Assembly (NCBI RefSeq): GCF_015711605.1
Contig: NZ_JABTEZ010000002.1
Span: forward strand, 434,001-498,000
Length of the DNA stretch: 64,000 nucleotides
Reading direction: 5' to 3'
Source of the DNA: Planomonospora sp. ID67723
GTDB taxonomy: Bacteria; Actinomycetota; Actinomycetes; Streptosporangiales; Streptosporangiaceae
The translations under genes and the position numbers were made by a program. Shown piece by piece: positions 24,828-32,414 of the stretch. Each line of letters starts with the position of its first letter. Within the stretch, counting starts at the first letter, position 1. Under the pieces are notes generated by a model, which saw nothing but the letters and a program-made list of their open reading frames with translations, had not been told where the DNA came from and did no database searches.

Positions 24828-26903
24828 TCAGCCGTCCGCCTGTGCCCGCGAACGCCACAGCAACCAGACGAAGTACGGCGTGCCGAGCAGCGCGGTGACG
24901 AGTCCGGCGGGCACCTGGGCCGGGGCGATGACGGTGCGTCCGAGCGTGTCGGCCAGGCTCACCAGCAGGGCGCCGAGGAGCACGGCCACGGGAAGGACGC
25001 GGGTGTGGCCCGCGCCGACCAGGGCACGGGCGGCGTGCGGGGCGATCAGGCCGACGAAGCCGACCACGCCCACGGCGGAGACCGCGGTGGCGGTCAGCAG
25101 CACCGAGCCGCCCAGGGCGGCCAGCCGTACCGGCTCCAGGGGGACACCGAGGATGCGGGGGGTTTCCTCGTCCAGGGAGAGCAGGTCGAGGTCGCGGCGG
25201 AGCCAGACGATCAGCGGGATCACCAGGACCAGAGCCAGCGCGACCGGGATGAGCTGGACGGGGAGGCGGCCGTAGGTGGAGCCGGACAGCCAGGTCAGGG
25301 CCATGGCGGTGTTCCACGGGTCGGCCTTCACGATGATCAGCACGGTGATGGCGGTGCACGCCGCCTGAACGCCGACGCCGATCAGCACCAGGCGGTCGGA
25401 GCTCAGCCCGCCACGCCACGACAGCAGGTACACCACGGCGGCGGCGACCAGCGCCCCGGCCATGGCCGCCGCGGACATCGGCCAGATTCCGGCGAGCGGC
25501 ACCAGGACCAGCAGCGAGATCGCGCCCACGCCCGCACCGGCGGTGACGCCGAGCACGCCGGGTTCGGCCAGCGGGTTGCGGCACACGGCCTGGACGGCCG
25601 TGCCCGCGGCGGCCAGCGCGGCGCCGGCGAGCACCGCGGCGAGGACGCGGGGATAGCGCTGGTCGAGCACGAAGGTGAGGCCGCGGCCGGTCCGCCCGTT
25701 CAGCCAGTTGACCAGGTCGCCGCCCAGGACCCAGGTGTCGCCGCCGAGCATGCCGAGGAAGACCGCTCCGGCGAGCAGGAGCGCGCAGGCCGCCGCCACG
25801 GTCAGGAAGGCGGCACGCGAGCGGGCCGCGACGCGCACGATCGGCGGCTGGCGGGTCGGCCCGGCGTCCCGGTAGCGGCGTGCCAGCCACACCATCACCA
25901 CGGCGCCGAGCAGCGTGGTCACCACGCCGGGCGGCACGTCCACGCCCGCCTGCCCGCCGAAGACGGCGCGCAGCGCGATGTCGGAGCCCAGGACGATGAG
26001 CACGCCGACGAGGCCCGTCAGCGGCAGCGTCGTCCGGTGGCCGTGCACGCCGGGGAGCAGCCTGACGATCACCGGCGCGCACAGGCCCACGAATCCGACG
26101 GGACCCGCGACGGTCACCGCGGCGGCGGCCAGCACGACGGACAGGAGCGTGGCCCACAGGCGCAGCCGCCTGACGTTGACGCCGAGCACCGTGGCGGTGT
26201 CATCGCCCAGGCTGAGGATGTCGAGCCTCGGCCCGGCCAGTACGGCGGCGGCCAGGGCCGCCAGGATCAGCGGCCCCACCTGCGTGACGGCTTCCAGGTC
26301 GCTCTGCACGAGCGAGCCGCTGCCCCAGGCGAACAGCCCGGTGGTCTCCTCCTCGAAGAGGATCATCAGTAGATTGGTGAGCGAATGGAGCGCCAGCGCG
26401 GTCGCCGAGCCGGCCAGGATCAGCCGGGTGGTTCCGGTCCGGCCGCCCGCGGCGAGCGCCATCACGAGGGCCGCCGCCGCCAGCCCGCCCAGCAGGGCGA
26501 GCAGGCCCGACAGGGCCAGCGGCAGCGTCAGGCCGAAGGCCGCCGCCGCGGCGACCGCGAGGTAGGCGCCGGAGCTGACCGCCAGCGTGTCGGGCGAGGC
26601 CATGGGGTTGCGGGAGACGGACTGCAGCAGCGCGCCCGCCGCGCCCAGGGCGACGCCGACGGCGACACCGGCCAGCAGCCGGGGCAGCCTGGAGGCCAGC
26701 AGGATCCGGGCGGCCTCGCTCTCGCCGTCGCCGAACGGCAGGCGGAGCAGGTCGAGCGCGCCGACCGACGACGTGCCCTGCGTCACGTGGACCGCGGCGA
26801 CCAGGACGACCGCCGCCAGCGTCAGGAGGACCACGCCGGCGCCGCCCAGCCGCCGCAGCGGTGTGGTGGGCGGCGCCGGCGAGGCCTGGACCGAGGTGCT
26901 CAA
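24828..26903 (-). CDS. Fused FecCD-type siderophore ABC permease (FhuB-like, two permease domains)
   Basis: 691 residues with about 20 membrane spans: two BtuC/FecCD permease units in tandem (about 20-340 and 355-690). Each carries the conserved SRLPRLLAGVAVGVALGAAG / QRYPRVLAAVLAGAALAAAG helix and the GPVGFVGLCAPVIVR / GVVGFVGLIAPHAAR EAA-like loop that contacts the ATPase. The fusion is FhuB-like, so one chain forms the whole channel. Start is TTG 26903, overlapping the lipoprotein TGA by 4 bases. Confidence 0.9.
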   Translation of the reverse strand: MSTSVQASPAPPTTPLRRLGGAGVVLLTLAAVVLVAAVHVTQGTSSVGALDLLRLPFGDGESEAARILLASRLPRLLAGVAVGVALGAAGALLQSVSRNPMASPDTLAVSSGAYLAVAAAAAFGLTLPLALSGLLALLGGLAAAALVMALAAGGRTGTTRLILAGSATALALHSLTNLLMILFEEETTGLFAWGSGSLVQSDLEAVTQVGPLILAALAAAVLAGPRLDILSLGDDTATVLGVNVRRLRLWATLLSVVLAAAAVTVAGPVGFVGLCAPVIVRLLPGVHGHRTTLPLTGLVGVLIVLGSDIALRAVFGGQAGVDVPPGVVTTLLGAVVMVWLARRYRDAGPTRQPPIVRVAARSRAAFLTVAAACALLLAGAVFLGMLGGDTWVLGGDLVNWLNGRTGRGLTFVLDQRYPRVLAAVLAGAALAAAGTAVQAVCRNPLAEPGVLGVTAGAGVGAISLLVLVPLAGIWPMSAAAMAGALVAAAVVYLLSWRGGLSSDRLVLIGVGVQAACTAITVLIIVKADPWNTAMALTWLSGSTYGRLPVQLIPVALALVLVIPLIVWLRRDLDLLSLDEETPRILGVPLEPVRLAALGGSVLLTATAVSAVGVVGFVGLIAPHAARALVGAGHTRVLPVAVLLGALLVSLADTLGRTVIAPAQVPAGLVTALLGTPYFVWLLWRSRAQADG

Positions 26904-27886
26904 CCGATGTAGGCCTTCACGACGGCCTCGGCGTACTGCTTGGACGACAGCGGACCGCCGAAGGTCCAGATGCCGTCGGGCAGCTTGACGACCTGCTTCT
27001 TCTCGACGAACGGCAGCTTCTTCCAGATGGCGTTGGAGGCCAGGCCGTCGGCGAAGACGTCGACGCCGTCGGAGGCGTTGTAGAAGAAGCGGGTGTCGGG
27101 GTCCTTCAGCGCGGTCAGGCCCTCGACGTCGGTGGCGCCCAGGCCCCACACCGGGTCCACCTCGCCCGTCCAGGCGTTGGTCAGCCCGAGCTGCGTGGCG
27201 ACGTCGGAGACCAGCGCACCCTTGCCGAACGGGCGGATGGAGATCTTGCTGCCGTCCTTCCAGCCGTCGGCCATGACGAACGGCTTGCCGGCGAAGCCCG
27301 CGGCGGCGAGCTTGGCCTTGCCGTCGGCCAGCGTGGCGTCCAGGTCGGCCAGGAGCTTGTCCGCCTCGGCGGTCTTGCCCAGCACGGTGGCGATCGTCTT
27401 GAGGTCCTTGCGCATCCGGCCCAGGTTGTCGCTCGCGTCACTGCCGGTCATCACGACGACGGGGACGAACTTCTCCAGCTGCGACACCAGAGCGGAATCG
27501 CGCTTGGCCTCCATGACGATCAGGTCCGGCTGGAGGGCGACGATGGAGTCGACGCTCGGCTCCTGACGGGTGCCGACGTCCTTGACCGAGGGGTCGAGCT
27601 TGGCCGCGGTCACCCAGGTGCCGTAGCCCTTCACGTCGGCCACCCCGACCGGCATGACGCCGAGGCTGACCACCATCTCCGCCTCGCCCCACTCCAGGGC
27701 GACCACCTTGGTGGCGGGACGGTCGAGGGTGACCTGCTTGCCGCGGTCGTCGGTCACGGTGATGGGGGCGGCGGAGGCCGTACCGCCGGAAGCGGCCGGT
27801 GCCGGAGCGGCGGTCTCGGTGGTGCCGCAGGCGCCGAGCATGGCGATGGCGGCCACGGCCACGAGGGCTGTGCGCAGGGGGTTCAT
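26900..27886 (-). CDS. Iron-siderophore substrate-binding lipoprotein
   Basis: 328 residues. Signal peptide with lipobox MLGAC (Cys20) anchors it to the outer face of the membrane. The mature part is a type III (FecB/FhuD) binding protein: VTDDRGKQVTLDRPATKVVA, EPSVDSIVALQPDLIVME and an interlobe helix GRMRKDLKTIATVLGKTAEA. It delivers ferric siderophore to the fused permease, to which it is translationally coupled. Ligand class cannot be read from sequence. Confidence 0.9.
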   Translation of the reverse strand: MNPLRTALVAVAAIAMLGACGTTETAAPAPAASGGTASAAPITVTDDRGKQVTLDRPATKVVALEWGEAEMVVSLGVMPVGVADVKGYGTWVTAAKLDPSVKDVGTRQEPSVDSIVALQPDLIVMEAKRDSALVSQLEKFVPVVVMTGSDASDNLGRMRKDLKTIATVLGKTAEADKLLADLDATLADGKAKLAAAGFAGKPFVMADGWKDGSKISIRPFGKGALVSDVATQLGLTNAWTGEVDPVWGLGATDVEGLTALKDPDTRFFYNASDGVDVFADGLASNAIWKKLPFVEKKQVVKLPDGIWTFGGPLSSKQYAEAVVKAYIG

Positions 27887-27896
27887 CGTGTTCCTG

Positions 27897-28715
27897 TCAG
27901 GTTGTGGCGGGGACGCTTCTGGTGTGCCGGCCGATCGGCCGGGTGGTCACCGTCCCCGTCCTCGGGTCGTGCGTGACGTCGATGCGGATGCCGTACACCT
28001 CGGTGAGCAGTTCCTCGGTGAGGACCTCGACGGGTGTCCCGTCGGCCCGGACGCGGCCGCGGTGCAGCAGGACGACGCGGTCGGCCAGCTCGGCGGCCTG
28101 GTTCAGGTCGTGCAGGACGACGCCGACGGCCACGTCGTGCTCGTCGGCCAGGTCGCGCACCAACTCCAGCAGCTCGATCTGGTAGCGCAGGTCCAGGAAG
28201 GTGGTGGGCTCGTCCAGGAGCAGGACGCCGGTGTCCTGCGCCAGGCAGGTGGCCAGCCACACGCGCTGCAGCTGGCCGCCGGACAGCTCGTCCGCCGGGC
28301 GGTCGGCCAGTTCCGTGACGCCGGTGAGCTCCATCGCCCTGGCGATCGCGGCCTCCCCGTCGGGGTCGCCCGCCCGCCACCGGCCTCGATAGGGATGCCT
28401 GCCGTAGCCGATGACATCCCGGACCCGCACGCCGGACGGCGTGGGACGGCTCTGAGCCAGCAGCGTGACCCGCTTGGCGAAGTCTCGTGCCGACATGTCC
28501 AGGGCCGACACGTCACCGGCCAGGGTCACCGTTCCCGCTTCGGGCCTGTGGAGCCGGGCCAGCGCTCGCAGCAAGGTGGACTTGCCGCTGCCGTTCGGGC
28601 CCACCAGGGCCGTCACGCGTCCTTGCCTCAAGGTGATGTGGCCGCTCTCGACGGCAGTGGTGCCGTGGTAGCTGAGACGTAGGCCGGCTCCACGCAGCGA
28701 GATCTTCTCGGTCAC
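27897..28715 (-). CDS. Siderophore ABC transporter ATPase (FecE-like)
   Basis: 272 residues. Walker A GPNGSGKSTLL, signature LSGGQLQRVW, Walker B GVLLLDEPTTFLD and His-switch VVLHDLNQ are all intact; the C-terminal EVLTEELLTEVYGIRIDV is typical of the FecE/FhuC group. I place the start at GTG 28715: it lies seven bases after a TAACCT -10 element preceded at 16 bp by TTGACA, so the mRNA is probably leaderless. An iron box overlaps that promoter. First gene of the four-gene iron operon. Confidence 0.9.
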   Translation of the reverse strand: MTEKISLRGAGLRLSYHGTTAVESGHITLRQGRVTALVGPNGSGKSTLLRALARLHRPEAGTVTLAGDVSALDMSARDFAKRVTLLAQSRPTPSGVRVRDVIGYGRHPYRGRWRAGDPDGEAAIARAMELTGVTELADRPADELSGGQLQRVWLATCLAQDTGVLLLDEPTTFLDLRYQIELLELVRDLADEHDVAVGVVLHDLNQAAELADRVVLLHRGRVRADGTPVEVLTEELLTEVYGIRIDVTHDPRTGTVTTRPIGRHTRSVPATT

Positions 28716-28720
28716 GGGGA

Positions 28721-28750
28721 TTAGGTTAGCCTTACCTAGGTAGATGTCAA
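28721..28750 (-). promoter_or_regulatory. Iron box overlapping the siderophore operon promoter
   Basis: TTAGGTTAGCCTTACCTAG (28721-28739) matches 17 of 19 positions of the actinobacterial DmdR/IdeR consensus TTAGGTTAGSCTAACCTAA. It covers the -10 (28723-28728) and lies next to the TTGACA -35 (28745-28750) on the minus strand, so iron-loaded regulator should block transcription. Confidence 0.8.
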
Positions 28751-28915
28751 CTTTGTCCCGTTTGATCATGGTCTGTTGCCTGATGACGGCTGCTGATCAC
28801 AACCGCCACGCCGTCCAAGGGCTCCATCCCGGTGCTGGCGGTGTCCTACCGGGGTGCGGTCCGCGTCTCGATCCCGGCAGTGCCTCGCCGCATCCGGGGC
28901 TTCTCCCGGGTGCCC

Positions 28916-29521
28916 TCACAACTCGTCCAGGAACGCCGCGAGCGAGGGGGCGACGACCTGCAACGGCGGGGACCCGACCTCCTGCAGCAGGATCTCGCCG
29001 GTGGTGTTGTCCAGGGCGAAGAACAGGTCGGAGCCGGTGCCGCCGATCGGGACGGTGATCGTCTGCATCGACCTCGCCTGGAGGCGCACTCCCATCACCA
29101 GAGAGGCCGTCGTCGTTGCGAGCTGCGCCTCGTTCCACACGGTGTTGAGCATGACCTCCTCGCCGGAGTGCTCGCTTTCCACCGGGCCGGACCAGAAGCC
29201 GCCATAGAAGGCAGCCGCATCAGGGTGGAGAAGAAGCCCGGACTCCGCGAAGGCGGCTTCCACCGCGGCCAGCGGTTCCGGCCGGTCCATCTCGACCGGC
29301 AGCCATCGGATCATGCCCTCGGCGTCCGGCTCACCGGTGCAGCACGGAGAGGGCCATCCGGGATCGAACTCGACGATGTTGTAGCCGTTCCGGCACCAGG
29401 CGGCCAGGAGCTCGCCCAGCATCGTCTTCACCTCGCACCCCGGCATGCCGCCCGCCCTTCCGATCCGCTGCCCACCGACGGAGGCCGACGGTTTCAGCAG
29501 TGCGGCAGCATAGTTGTTCAC
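28916..29521 (-). CDS. Syd/SUKH-2-like protein
   Basis: 201 residues if started at ATG 29521; an internal ATG at 29422 has a better ribosome site (GAGG). The core AAAFYGGFWSGPVESEHSGE, EVMLNTVWNEAQLATTTASL and TVPIGGTGSDLFFALDN with EILLQEVGSPPLQVVAPSL is the Syd fold (SUKH superfamily), and DPGWPSPC is the family N-terminal signature. In E. coli Syd binds SecY; in polymorphic-toxin systems SUKH proteins act as immunity. No toxin is adjacent; it borders an IS scar. Cytoplasmic. Confidence 0.75.
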   Translation of the reverse strand: MNNYAAALLKPSASVGGQRIGRAGGMPGCEVKTMLGELLAAWCRNGYNIVEFDPGWPSPCCTGEPDAEGMIRWLPVEMDRPEPLAAVEAAFAESGLLLHPDAAAFYGGFWSGPVESEHSGEEVMLNTVWNEAQLATTTASLVMGVRLQARSMQTITVPIGGTGSDLFFALDNTTGEILLQEVGSPPLQVVAPSLAAFLDEL

Positions 29522-30354
29522 GCCGGCTCTCGTAACCCATCCCGAGGCCGGTCACCAGGGAAGACCTGACTCGGGAAGGAACCGGTGCCGCATCGCGCCC
29601 GCGCCTCTACGCTCCGTTCATCGAGCGACCGAGACCGTGTGGGCGGTCCTCGGCCTACGGCTGATCGAAGAGGGTCGCGCCACTCGGGATGGGAAACGCT
29701 CCAGGCGCCCATCAGGCCGCTCTCCAGGACCCAGGAGGCGATCTCGACCCGGTTGCGGACGCCGAGCTTGGCCAGGATGGCGGAGACGTGGCCTTTGACT
29801 GTGCTGAGCGAGATGAACAGCTCGGCGGCGATCTCCTGGTTGGTGCGGCCTCTGGCGATCGCCAGGACGACCTCGCTCTCCCGCTCCGACAGCGGCTGTG
29901 CGGACCGGCGGGCGGCCGGGGCACCGGAGGACGTCACGTGGCGCAGCAGCCGCAGGGTGATCGCTGGAGAGATGAGCGCGTCCCCGGCGTGTGCCGCCCG
30001 TACGGCCTCCACCAGCAGGACCGGTCCGGCGTCCTTGAGCACGAAGCCGACGGCGCCGCCGCGGAACGCGCCGTAGACGTACTCGTCGAGGTCGAACGTG
30101 GTGACCACGACCACCCGCAACGGGGCGGGCGCGCCGGGCCCGGCCAGGGCGCGGGTGACCTCGATGCCGTCGAGGCGGGGCATCTGGATGTCGACCAGGC
30201 ACACGTCCGGGCGCAGCCGCCGGGCCAGGGTGACCGCCTCCTCGCCGTCGGCGGCCTCGGCGACGACCTCGATGCCGGGCTGGTCCTCGAGAATGACACG
30301 CAGGCTGGCGCGCACCATCGCTTGGTCGTCGGCCAGCAGAACCCTGATCGTCAT
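29518..30354 (-). CDS. NarL/LuxR-type response regulator with run-on C-terminal tail
   Basis: 278 residues from ATG 30354. Receiver domain 1-120 (LLADDQ acidic pair, VCLVDIQMPRLDG with phospho-Asp near 54, VVVTTFD, FVLKDAG with the conserved Lys), HTH 150-212 (LSERESEVVLAIARGRTNQE IAAEL, STVKGHVSAILAKLGVRNR). Normal homologues end near ESGLMGAW; here another ~60 residues (SVSHPEWRDPLRSAVGRG...) come from antisense of an IS remnant, so the native stop was lost. Its start overlaps the kinase stop (ATGA). Confidence 0.82.
   Translation of the reverse strand: MTIRVLLADDQAMVRASLRVILEDQPGIEVVAEAADGEEAVTLARRLRPDVCLVDIQMPRLDGIEVTRALAGPGAPAPLRVVVVTTFDLDEYVYGAFRGGAVGFVLKDAGPVLLVEAVRAAHAGDALISPAITLRLLRHVTSSGAPAARRSAQPLSERESEVVLAIARGRTNQEIAAELFISLSTVKGHVSAILAKLGVRNRVEIASWVLESGLMGAWSVSHPEWRDPLRSAVGRGPPTRSRSLDERSVEARARCGTGSFPSQVFPGDRPRDGLREPA
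29590..29705 (+). mobile_element. 3' end remnant of an IS5-family element
   Basis: Plus strand encodes TVWAVLGLRLIEEGRATR, like the transposase C-terminus at 21809, followed by CGGGATGGGAAACGCTCCAG, like that element's end. The rest of the IS is gone. The scar abuts the response-regulator gene and supplies its extra tail. Confidence 0.6.
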
Positions 30355-30869
30355 GGGCGCCCCCGTCGGGTCGTCATCAGCCCTTCCGGGAAGGTCATGG
30401 CCGCTCCCCGAGACGGCCGGCGACGTTCCCGGCAGGCCGGTGGCCGAGCGAGCGGGTGGGCAAGGGGCAGGGTGGCGAGCACGGACCAGCCGCCCGGCCC
30501 CGGGCGCGGACCGGCGCGGAGCGTGCCGCCGAGGGCCTCCAGGCGTTCGCGCATGCCGAGCAGGCCGTACCCGCCGCGGCGGTGGCGCCGTACCGGGGAG
30601 GCCAGGATGGCGGCCACCGCGACGGTCTGGCCGGCGACCGCCGTCCCCGCCCGACCGCGCCGGCGTGCCAGGGCGATCCCGCACACGGCCGCCCCGGCCA
30701 CGCATCCGAACCACCGGTAGCCGTCGCCCCAGCTGTCTGCGATCCGATAGGCCCAGAAGGCCAGCAGACCGGCGAATACGGCCGTGAGCCCGGCTTCGGC
30801 CGCCGTCCGCACGTCTCGGACGCCGGCTTCGCCCCCTGGGCGCCCGTCCGGTAGATCCAGGCCGTTCAC
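30351..30869 (-). pseudogene. Sensor histidine kinase with its catalytic core deleted
   Basis: 172 residues in an open frame. Two N-terminal membrane spans (LTAVFAGLLAFWAYRIAD; YRWFGCVAGAAVCGIALA) are followed by a third helix (AVAGQTVAVAAILASP) and then directly by GGYGLLGMRERLEALGGTLR...GGWSVLATLPL, the last strand-helix of the HATPase domain. The dimerisation helix with the phospho-His and the N, D and F boxes are missing, so it cannot autophosphorylate. Frame is preserved across the deletion and it overlaps the response-regulator start. Confidence 0.8.
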
Positions 30870-30989
30870 GCGTTTCAGGCTAGGCCGCCGGCCCTCTTCC
30901 CCGAACCAGTCGAAAGTACGGTCTCGTCCGCCGCGAACCCTGCTTTCGACCCGTGCCGCTCCCGGCCCGGGGCCGCAGGATGGGTTCCC

Positions 30990-32141
30990 ATGTCACGTGA
31001 AGGACTCCCCTCGGCACGGCAAGTCCGGCATCAGCCCGGTTCCTCCGGTCCTGATGGCCCCGCTGCCCTCTCATCGGGGCTGTCAGGCCCCGCCCCTTCC
31101 CCGGTAGGGCGTCACTTCGCCGCCGCGGAGGAGCCGCGTTCGGCCGCCCGCCCTCGCATCGCCGCACTCGACGTCATCCGCGGGTTCGCCCTGTGCGGCA
31201 TCCTGCTGGCCAACGTCAAACCGATCGCCCACATGGCCGGCACCGGATCGGCCGCGCAGCCCGTGGTGACGGCGGGGCAGAACGACGCCTGGCTGGGGCT
31301 GAGCCTGTTCGTCGACCAACGCTTCTTCCCGATTTTCTCCCTGCTGTTCGGCATCGGTTTCTCGCTGCTGCTGGACTCCGCGCAAGCCCGCGTCACCCGT
31401 CCGCGGCTTCTCCTGCTGCGCCGGCTCCTGGTGCTGCTCGCCATGGGTTCGGCTCACATGTTCCTGCTGTGGCGGGGCGACATCCTGACCGTCTATGCCG
31501 TCGTCGGCCTGCTGGTGCTACTGCCCTCGACCTGGCTGCCGCGCTGGGCCGTCGCGGGGCTCGCCGCAGTCCTCATCGCGTTACCGCCGATCTTCGGTAG
31601 CAACGGCGTGCCGCTGGTACCCGGGCTGTTCCTGCTGGGCTCGGCGCTGACCCGGTACGGCGTGATCGACCGGATCGAGCGCTCCACCCGCGTACCGGCC
31701 GCGCTGGGGCTGGTCTTCGCAGCGGGAGCGGTGCCTGCCCTGTGGCTGCAGATCGAGGCCGGGGCCGCCGGCGCCGACGATTTCAGCTCCTGGTTCGCCC
31801 TCGCCGGACTACTGACGGCGGGTGCCTACACGTGCGCCCTGCTGCTCCTGCTCAGAACACCGCTCCGGCCGGTGCTCCAAGGGGTTTTCGCGCCGCTGGG
31901 CCGAATGGCGCTGACCAACTACCTGTCCGCCACGGTCCTCGTCCTGGTGGCCGCCCGTCTCATCGGCGGCTCGCCGGACGGCTGGTCCTCGGCGACGGCC
32001 CTCCTGATCGCCGGAGCCGTCCTCGTCCTCCAGTGGCCGGTGTCCGCGCTCTGGCTGCGCCGCTACCGCCAAGGCCCTCTGGAATGGCTCTGGCGCTGGG
32101 CCACCTGGGTCAGCCGTCCACCTCTGCGCCGCGCCGCCTGA
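30990..32141 (+). CDS. DUF418-family polytopic membrane protein
   Basis: 383 residues. A ~55-residue Pro/Ser-rich cytoplasmic start precedes the family opening [20 protein letters not shown] and about nine to ten membrane spans. [17 protein letters not shown] and [20 protein letters not shown] are the conserved acyltransferase-3/HGSNAT-like segments, and [16 protein letters not shown] with the C-terminal [14 protein letters not shown] is the DUF418 signature. YeiB-type proteins are of unknown function. A start nearer residue 50 is possible. A paralogue lies at 40072-41235. Confidence 0.82.
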   Translation: MSREGLPSARQVRHQPGSSGPDGPAALSSGLSGPAPSPVGRHFAAAEEPRSAARPRIAALDVIRGFALCGILLANVKPIAHMAGTGSAAQPVVTAGQNDAWLGLSLFVDQRFFPIFSLLFGIGFSLLLDSAQARVTRPRLLLLRRLLVLLAMGSAHMFLLWRGDILTVYAVVGLLVLLPSTWLPRWAVAGLAAVLIALPPIFGSNGVPLVPGLFLLGSALTRYGVIDRIERSTRVPAALGLVFAAGAVPALWLQIEAGAAGADDFSSWFALAGLLTAGAYTCALLLLLRTPLRPVLQGVFAPLGRMALTNYLSATVLVLVAARLIGGSPDGWSSATALLIAGAVLVLQWPVSALWLRRYRQGPLEWLWRWATWVSRPPLRRAA

Positions 32142-32414
32142 CCGACGAGAGGGCCGGTGGCGGTATGGGTGACGCCCCGCATCGGCCCCTCCGCGCCGCC
32201 GGTCGGGCAAGTCTCGGGCACGTCATGCGGACCGGTGAGCGAGGAAGGCCTGGGAGCTGGATGTGCCGGGCAGGCCCTCGGGGCCTACCCGGATTCGAAC
32301 CAGGTGAGAAGGAAGCACTCGAATGGCCTCGCCACCGGATGTGAGGAGAGCGGGAGAGCTGGGTTTCAAAGGATGAGGAGGAAGCCCTCCCATGGCCTCA
32401 CGGCCCCAACGCTA

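Noticed and set aside
24609-26372. 587-codon plus-strand frame opposite the siderophore permease
   Set aside because: Low-complexity antisense shadow of the FecCD permease; no domain or ribosome site.
32266-32310. tRNA-like T arm on the minus strand (GGTTCGAATCC with a 5-bp stem)
   Set aside because: No matching 5' acceptor strand, D arm or anticodon arm could be placed upstream, so it is at most a tRNA 3' relic or chance.
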